This document shows positions 42,720-47,677 of a DNA stretch of 47,677 nucleotides, piece after piece. Each line of letters starts with the position of its first letter. Position 1 is the stretch's first letter. The stretch spans positions 1 through 47,677 of the forward strand of contig JAFIEW010000016.1 of assembly GCA_020832375.1 (NCBI GenBank). The letters are read 5' to 3'. A program made the position numbers and the translations under genes. This stretch comes from Cyclobacteriaceae bacterium. Lineage in GTDB: Bacteria > Bacteroidota > Bacteroidia > Cytophagales > Cyclobacteriaceae. The notes beneath the pieces are model-generated. The model ran no database searches. It saw only the letters and a program-made list of their open reading frames with translations, and had not been told where the DNA came from.

Positions 42720-44006
42720 CTACTTAATATTCAAAAGGTTCTTTACGAAGTTAGGCAATGCAAAGGCAGAACGGTGCACTTCCTCATTATAGTATTGAAG
42801 CTTTTCGTTTTTCATAAAAGTAGTTGCTCTTTCCTTTTGGTAAGTTGCTATTGGGTGAGTATCGCCTTTTGCACAGTAAGAGAAACTCCACATACCCGTA
42901 GGATAGGTAGGGACGTAGAATAAATAGGTATGTACATTATCCTTACCATATATGCCTTTGTAGCACTCATGAATCTCTACAAATACTTTCTGATTAAATC
43001 TAGGCGATTCACTCTGGGTTACCATAATACCATTTGGGGTAAGTATACGATATACCTCTCGGTAAAATTCTTCTGTAAATAAGCCCTCTCCAGGACCTAC
43101 CGGATCAGTAGAGTCTACTAGCACTATGTCAAATGAGGCGTCTGCGCTGTCCTTCACATACTTAATGCCATCTTCAATCTTTAAGTTAAGCTTAGGATGC
43201 CCAAAAGCAGAAGCGATACCAGGTAGAAATTGCTTACTAGCTTCGATCACTTTATCGTCTATCTCCACCATCACTACCTCTTCAATTTCTGTATGTTTTA
43301 GAAGCTCTCGGGCAGTACCTCCGTCTCCACCACCTATTACCAGTGCTCTTTTTGGGTTGGGATGAGAAAGCACAGGTACATGGCTGATCATTTCATGGTA
43401 ACCGTATTCATCCTGCTCTGTAGTCATTACCATGCCATCGAGGGTAAGCATATTGCCATAGGCGTTGGTTTTATAAACTTCTACTTTCTGAAATTCAGAC
43501 TGAGCTTCATAAAGTTTCTCACCGCTATGACGAAGAGAGAGAGCAATGTCATTATTTCTTTCCGTAAACCAAATATCGTTGGTCGAAGCAGGCTTACCAG
43601 AAGCTTCTGTTTTTACATTTCTATGTTTTTGAATATCGAAGTCTTTTTTTGTCAAAAGGTGCATTTCACCTCTTCGCATTTCTATGGCTGAGCCATGGTC
43701 AGCTCCAAAGGCTTCTTTCAAAAATTTGTACGAAACCCATGGGTCTACCGAATCGCCACAAGTGAAAACATCTACTGAAGCAAAACCATATTCAGGCCAA
43801 GTGTGTATTGCTAAGTGACTTTCTTGTATTACTACAACACCACTTACTCCATAAGGTGAAAAATGATGAAATGTTGAATTGATGAGCGTTGCGCCAGCTA
43901 TCTCTGCTGACTCTTCCATACTTTCTTTGATATGAACTACATCGTTAAGTTTTTCAGGATTACAATCGTAAAATTCAACAATGATGTGTCTACCTAGTGC
44001 CGCCAT
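42720..44006 (-). CDS. speD-speE: SpeD-SpeE fusion: AdoMet decarboxylase + spermidine synthase
   Basis: 428 residues. Residues 1-125 are a prokaryotic class 1B AdoMetDC: self-cleavage before Ser63 in [14 protein letters not shown], with His68 and Cys83 (DVFTCGDS), gives the pyruvoyl cofactor. Residues about 135-428 are a spermidine synthase with [33 protein letters not shown] (decarboxylated-AdoMet site) and [16 protein letters not shown] (catalytic Asp). One polypeptide thus makes decarboxylated AdoMet and uses it to aminopropylate putrescine. Agmatinase follows in the same transcript. Such fusions are known in some bacteria but most species keep two genes. The fusion frame is continuous, with no stop or slippery site. 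Confidence 0.95.
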   Translation of the reverse strand: MAALGRHIIVEFYDCNPEKLNDVVHIKESMEESAEIAGATLINSTFHHFSPYGVSGVVVIQESHLAIHTWPEYGFASVDVFTCGDSVDPWVSYKFLKEAFGADHGSAIEMRRGEMHLLTKKDFDIQKHRNVKTEASGKPASTNDIWFTERNNDIALSLRHSGEKLYEAQSEFQKVEVYKTNAYGNMLTLDGMVMTTEQDEYGYHEMISHVPVLSHPNPKRALVIGGGDGGTARELLKHTEIEEVVMVEIDDKVIEASKQFLPGIASAFGHPKLNLKIEDGIKYVKDSADASFDIVLVDSTDPVGPGEGLFTEEFYREVYRILTPNGIMVTQSESPRFNQKVFVEIHECYKGIYGKDNVHTYLFYVPTYPTGMWSFSYCAKGDTHPIATYQKERATTFMKNEKLQYYNEEVHRSAFALPNFVKNLLNIK

Positions 44007-44502
44007 GCTTTTAATTTTCTAGTTCTTTAATTTGAAATGAAGTGCAAAAAAAGTGAAAACCATTGAATTATAAAATTCATTTTTAAAATAGCCTCCTTTA
44101 TTTAAGTTAAAAATTCATGATTCACTCATTATCCTCTTCCAAATATGACAAGTTTAAGTCACAATAAATCAGAATATAAACGCTTCACTATTGTTTTTGT
44201 CAAATGAATTTAGGGTTTTGACATCCCCGCTTTTGCTAGCTATTATGTAAAATAGTCCACGAAACTTAACAAAAATTCTAATTAAGTCATTTTCTCAGTA
44301 TTTTCTTTCATCAAGCTAAGATCCATTTTATATGTATTTTAATGACTAATCATACCATCTCAATTCAACAAGCCATTTTTACATAGTTTGATCCTCAAAT
44401 TTTTAGTTTAAAGTTACTTTGTGTTAAGGCTCAATGTATTGGTTCATCCTTGGAATATTCCAATCGTATATTTGCATAAATAAAGAATTAAACATCGGAA
44501 AT
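44007..44502. other. Divergent intergenic region
   Basis: About 500 AT-rich bases between the speD-speE start and the 80-residue orphan gene. The only clear elements are the palindrome and -7 box at 44450-44474. No -7 box for speD-speE was found. Confidence 0.55.
44450..44474 (+). promoter_or_regulatory. Promoter -7 box with adjacent perfect palindrome
   Basis: TATATTTG (44467-44474) is a consensus -7 box. Three bases upstream lies TTGGAATATTCCAA (44450-44463), a perfect 14-base palindrome that would occupy the -33/-7 spacer. No well-spaced -33 TTTG is present, which suggests an activator or repressor site. Confidence 0.55.
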
Positions 44503-44745
44503 ATGGAAAATGCAAAATTTAGCGAGCTATCTTTGAGTTTACAGATAGAGATGGTGCTTGAAAAAGGTAAATTCATAAGCAAGGAAAAATTTGGACCTTT
44601 TACATTTTCACTCTATCGTGTTGAAGACTTTTATTACGAGCTAACCTTTGAGACCAAGTCGCATTTATTTATCAGTCTGCACCGATTTGATTCTTCAGAT
44701 AAAATGCCACTCATTAAGTATATATGCCCTTTTTATCAAAATTGA
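44503..44745 (+). CDS. Orphan small protein (80 aa)
   Basis: 80 residues starting MENAKFSELSLSLQIEMVLE. No signal, membrane helix or domain that I recognise. An N-terminal helix is followed by beta-rich sequence (FGPFTFSLYRVEDFYYELTF) and SLHRFDSSDKMPLIKYICPF. ATG 44503 is preferred over the in-frame ATG at 44434 because the latter lies upstream of the predicted -7 box. The gene stands alone between the polyamine operon and the ABC ATPase gene. Confidence 0.65.
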   Translation: MENAKFSELSLSLQIEMVLEKGKFISKEKFGPFTFSLYRVEDFYYELTFETKSHLFISLHRFDSSDKMPLIKYICPFYQN

Positions 44746-44857
44746 TAAATTAAAGCCTATCTTTTGATTCACCACCTATCAAGATAAGCTACCATCCCAC
44801 ATTTTTGGTTTTGTTTTTACATATCTTATGTCAATATTGTAAATCAAAATCAATCCT

Positions 44858-45568
44858 ATGCAACAAAAAGTCATTCAAACCACAGATATAGGTAAGACCT
44901 ATGTGATGGGTAGTGAAACTATTCATGCACTAAAATCAATTAGCATTGAGGTAAATCGAGGGGAATACGCAGCTTTCATGGGGCCAAGTGGTTCCGGAAA
45001 ATCAACCCTTATGAATATCATTGGCTGTCTAGATACACCCACCAAAGGCAGGTATATTCTTAATGGCAAAGACGTTAGCGATATGACTGAAAACGAGCTA
45101 GCCGCCATTCGCAATAAAGAAATTGGATTTGTATTTCAAACCTTTAATCTATTGCCACGTGCCTCAGCTCTTGAAAATGTTGCCTTACCTTTAGTCTACT
45201 CAGGTTACAGTAAGTCAGACAGAGAAGAAAAGGCCATTCAAGCGCTAACCTCTGTAGGACTCGGTGACCGATACAAACATAAACCCAACGAAATGTCAGG
45301 TGGTCAAAGGCAAAGGGTGGCTATTGCAAGGGCTTTAGTCAATGATCCTAGTATTATCCTTGCTGATGAGCCTACTGGTAACCTTGACTCAAAAACATCT
45401 TACGATATCATGGATTTATTTCAGAAACTTCATGATGATGGTAATACTATCATTATGGTAACTCATGAGGATGATATTGCCCACTATGCACATCGTATTA
45501 TTCGATTAAAGGATGGTTTAGTGGAGTCAGATGAAAAAAACCTTGAAATATCTAGAGCGGAGGCGTAG
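44858..45568 (+). CDS. ABC transporter ATPase, LolD/MacB type
   Basis: 236 residues. Walker [10 protein letters not shown] at about 42-50, Q-loop [18 protein letters not shown], signature [14 protein letters not shown], Walker [17 protein letters not shown] and H-loop [11 protein letters not shown]. The [20 protein letters not shown] segment is typical of the MacB/LolD subfamily, which powers FtsX-like permeases that extract lipoproteins, export macrolides or peptides. No permease gene is adjacent, so the partner is unknown. The N-terminus [20 protein letters not shown] is standard. Confidence 0.92.
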   Translation: MQQKVIQTTDIGKTYVMGSETIHALKSISIEVNRGEYAAFMGPSGSGKSTLMNIIGCLDTPTKGRYILNGKDVSDMTENELAAIRNKEIGFVFQTFNLLPRASALENVALPLVYSGYSKSDREEKAIQALTSVGLGDRYKHKPNEMSGGQRQRVAIARALVNDPSIILADEPTGNLDSKTSYDIMDLFQKLHDDGNTIIMVTHEDDIAHYAHRIIRLKDGLVESDEKNLEISRAEA

Positions 45569-45846
45569 TTGATAGCAATTTCATAAAGGAACAGTGCTTA
45601 CTAATTAAAGAGCTGTGATTACTAACCTTATTAATTTAAATTAGTATTTAACTAATAAGTAAAATAGGAGAGAGCTAGTATACAATCCTTCATCTACACT
45701 TCTTTGATAGGTATATAGCTTCCCAGATTTTGCTACTGATCATGTCTATTGAAAAATTCAACTCAATGGTGAGGTTATACCTTTTAGTCAAACCTCGAAT
45801 AAATTAATAATTGTTCTTAGCCATTGTAGATAATTTAAATGTAAAA

Positions 45847-46395
45847 ATGAAAATATACACCAAAACAGGAGATAAAGGAACGACTTCTTTACTCTATGGT
45901 ACGAGGGTTTCAAAATCAGATGCAAGACTGGAGGCCTATGGCACCTGTGATGAACTGAATAGCTATCTTGGACTCGTGAAAGACCAAGAATCTTGTAAAG
46001 AAGAGTATGATATATTCAATCGCATACAGAGTTTTATATTCACATTAGGCTCACATTTGGCTACAGAAAAGGAGGATACTAAAGGTTTTCTAACTCCATT
46101 GAAGGAGGAAGAGCTGAAATTTCTAGAAAGTGAGATTGATAAGATGGACGAAAAAATCGAGCCATTGAAAAACTTTATTTTGCCTGGCGGACATCCTGCC
46201 GTAAGTGTTATTCATATAGCGAGGACAGTTTGCAGGAGAGCGGAAAGAAGAGTTGTCGATTTAAAAAGCCTAGAGGTTGAAGTAAATCCATTACTAATCG
46301 AGTATCTTAACCGACTTTCAGACTTTTTATTTGTCTACGCAAGATTTGTCTCAAAGAAACAAAATGTGGAAGAGGTCCCTTGGAAGACAAATTAA
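45847..46395 (+). CDS. Cob(I)alamin adenosyltransferase, PduO type
   Basis: 182 residues. Moves the adenosyl group of ATP to cob(I)alamin or cobinamide, giving adenosylcobalamin. The N-terminal MKIYTKTGDKGTTSLLYGTR loop binds ATP; RTVCRRAERRVVDL in the third helix and FLFVYARFV near the end are the family signatures. ATG 45847 is chosen over a TTG 12 codons upstream. No other B12 genes are nearby, so the role may be salvage. It stands alone, with ilvE starting 78 bases later under its own promoter. Confidence 0.92.
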   Translation: MKIYTKTGDKGTTSLLYGTRVSKSDARLEAYGTCDELNSYLGLVKDQESCKEEYDIFNRIQSFIFTLGSHLATEKEDTKGFLTPLKEEELKFLESEIDKMDEKIEPLKNFILPGGHPAVSVIHIARTVCRRAERRVVDLKSLEVEVNPLLIEYLNRLSDFLFVYARFVSKKQNVEEVPWKTN

Positions 46396-46407
46396 GCAAA
46401 TAAAATA

Positions 46408-46437
46408 TTGATTTGTAAGATTAAATCTATATTTTTG
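46408..46437 (+). promoter_or_regulatory. Predicted ilvE promoter
   Basis: TTG (46408-46410), 19-bp spacer, TATTTTTG (46430-46437). The spacer carries the dyad AGATT-A-AATCT (46418-46428). The start codon is 36 bases downstream of the -7 box. Confidence 0.75.
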
Positions 46438-46473
46438 AAATATCAACTAACAATCACTTAATACTATACATTC

Positions 46474-47541
46474 ATGATAGCCTCACTTGATATAAAAATA
46501 GAGAAAACCAAAAATTCAAAATTGAATCAAGTAGACTTTGATAATATCCCATTTGGAAAAGTTTATTCTGATCATATGTTTGTCGCTGATTATGCTGATG
46601 GCGAATGGAAAGACGGAAGAATTGCGCCCTATGAAAACCTCTCATTAAGTCCTGCTACTTCAGCTATCCATTATGGTCAGTCCGTTTTTGAAGGTCTTAA
46701 AGCCTATAAAAATGTAGATGGTGATATCGTAGTTTTTCGACCTCAAGCTAATGCACAACGCTTAAACCGTTCCTCAGAGCGCATGTGTATACCACCAGTA
46801 CCGGAAGAATTATTCATGAATGCGCTCAATGAATTACTCAAACTCGATGCAGCATGGGTTCCTAATAACCCCAATACTGCACTCTACATTAGGCCATTCG
46901 TGTTCGCTACTGATGAGTTTATTGGTATAAGACCCTCGGATACCTACAAATTTATGATCTTTACATGTCCCGTTGGTGCTTATTATACTGAGCCGGTAAA
47001 TGTAAAAATAGAGACCAATTATGCTAGAGCTGTTGCAGGTGGAACAGGATATGCTAAGGCAGCTGGGAATTATGCTGGAGCACTTTACCCTGCCAAACAA
47101 GCTCAAAAAGATGGCTATCACCAACTAATTTGGACCGATGCTAAATCGCACGAGTACATAGAGGAGTCAGGTACAATGAATGTGATGTTTATCATTAATG
47201 ATACTATCCTCACAGCACCCACGGGAGATACCATATTAAAAGGTATCACAAGAGACTCCGTACTTCATCTTGCGAAAGAAAATGGGTATAAAATTGAAGA
47301 AAGACCTATTAAAGTAAAAGAAATTGAAGAGGCACTGAAAAATAATCAAGTTCAAGAGGCCTTTGGTACAGGCACTGCGGCCACTATTGCTCCCATACGA
47401 TTAATTGGCGTAGGAGATCAAAAATATCAACTGCCAGCTGTAGAAGACAGAAAGTTTTCTAAATTTATTCTTGCGTTACTTGACGATATCAAATCAGGCA
47501 AAGCTGAAGATAAACATGGATGGATTTATAAGGTAAAATAA
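46474..47541 (+). CDS. ilvE: Branched-chain amino acid aminotransferase
   Basis: 355 residues, PLP fold type IV. Catalyses the last step in Val, Leu and Ile synthesis and the first in their breakdown. The Schiff-base lysine is Lys195 in GYAKAAGNYAGALYPAKQA; YIEESGTMNVMFIIND and FGTGTAATIAPIR bind PLP phosphate and substrate. The length and SVFEGLKAYKNVDGDIVVF pattern fit the BCAT type with the longer N-terminus (eukaryote/Bacteroidota-like) rather than the 300-residue E. coli form. It is a single-gene unit with promoter and terminator. Confidence 0.95.
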   Translation: MIASLDIKIEKTKNSKLNQVDFDNIPFGKVYSDHMFVADYADGEWKDGRIAPYENLSLSPATSAIHYGQSVFEGLKAYKNVDGDIVVFRPQANAQRLNRSSERMCIPPVPEELFMNALNELLKLDAAWVPNNPNTALYIRPFVFATDEFIGIRPSDTYKFMIFTCPVGAYYTEPVNVKIETNYARAVAGGTGYAKAAGNYAGALYPAKQAQKDGYHQLIWTDAKSHEYIEESGTMNVMFIINDTILTAPTGDTILKGITRDSVLHLAKENGYKIEERPIKVKEIEEALKNNQVQEAFGTGTAATIAPIRLIGVGDQKYQLPAVEDRKFSKFILALLDDIKSGKAEDKHGWIYKVK

Positions 47542-47548
47542 TATAGTG

Positions 47549-47579
47549 AAAAACCGATCTAGCATTTAGATCGGTTTTT
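47549..47579 (+). terminator. Rho-independent terminator after ilvE
   Basis: AAAAACCGATCTA, loop GCATT, TAGATCGGTTTTT. The symmetric A and T runs make it bidirectional. Confidence 0.92.
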
Positions 47580-47664
47580 TATTTGTCTTGGTATGATGAA
47601 AGTAGTAATCAATAGCTTTTCCTGGATCAATCCGAATATCTGGGGATAAAGGATTTTTAAGCAT
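47566..47664 (-). CDS. Possible small ORF or gene fragment (32 aa)
   Basis: A minus-strand frame from ATG 47664 reads MLKNPLSPDIRIDPGK then AIDYYFHHTKTNKKPI and stops at a TAA lying inside the ilvE terminator. An in-frame stop (TAG, 47675-47673) lies just upstream, so it is not simply the end of a longer intact gene. The composition looks protein-like. It may be a tiny gene, the tail of a decayed gene, or chance. Low confidence. Confidence 0.3.
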   Translation of the reverse strand: MLKNPLSPDIRIDPGKAIDYYFHHTKTNKKPI

Positions 47665-47677
47665 AAATTTTAGCTAG

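Noticed and set aside
1-47677. CRISPR arrays, tRNA and rRNA genes, prophage, toxin-antitoxin or restriction genes
   Set aside because: Looked for by eye on both strands and not found. The repeats seen are dispersed, not regularly spaced direct repeats. A tRNAscan or Infernal run would settle small RNAs.

Overview
The window looks like a stretch of chromosome from a member of the Bacteroidota, most likely a marine-type Cytophagales. The DNA is AT-rich. Several genes are preceded by the Bacteroidota-type -7 box TAnnTTTG, some with a TTG or TTTG about 19-21 bp upstream. The gene content also fits: DUF4292 lipoprotein, Bacteroidota-type LptE, TPR-containing sensor kinase, bacillithiol deacetylase BshB1 and a fused SpeD-SpeE. 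The genus is inference only. Almost all genes are core or conserved genes; I see no prophage, CRISPR array, tRNA, rRNA or intact insertion sequence.

Layout. 1-1.2 kb: REP-like sequence, an IS200-like transposase relic and a hypothetical gene. 1.2-6.2 kb (minus): miaB, orphan sigma-54 activator, lptE, TPR protein, secG. 6.6-8.0 kb (minus): PhzF-like isomerase and a PH-like membrane protein. 8.4-15.1 kb (plus): arginase, argS, glutathione peroxidase, DUF4236 protein, dut, sugar nucleotidyltransferase. 16.0-23.3 kb (plus): TPR protein, DUF4292 lipoprotein, EnvC-like protein with a degenerate LytM domain, tatA, gatA, MltD-like transglycosylase. 23.3-24.2 kb (minus): two small membrane proteins. 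24.4-27.9 kb (plus): class V aminotransferase, tandem Usp protein, accA. 28.4-30.2 kb (minus): small protein, ftsE, menB. 31.3-33.5 kb (plus): M23/LysM peptidase, bshB1. 33.6-40.2 kb (minus): TPR sensor kinase, then a 1338-residue CheB-CheR-PAS protein. 40.7-44.0 kb (minus): speD-speE fusion, agmatinase, lgt. 44.5-47.5 kb (plus): 80-residue orphan, ABC ATPase, cobalamin adenosyltransferase, ilvE.

Themes: envelope building (SecG, LptE, Lgt, TatA, EnvC, MltD, M23, FtsE), arginine and polyamine metabolism (arginase, ArgS, agmatinase, SpeD-SpeE), and redox protection (Gpx, BshB1, Usp).

The least explained material is between genes. A MITE-like family has three copies; one is 300 bp with a perfect 7-bp target duplication and one is a 77-bp internal-deletion form. 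There is a REP-like family linked to the transposase relic, a 10-bp intergenic motif CGAGGRATGA present five times, a perfect 13-bp-arm dyad upstream of arginase, and short dyads beside the -7 boxes of several predicted promoters. I found no convincing wholly new multigene system. The CheB-CheR-PAS/TPR-kinase pair and the MITE-like family are the best leads.
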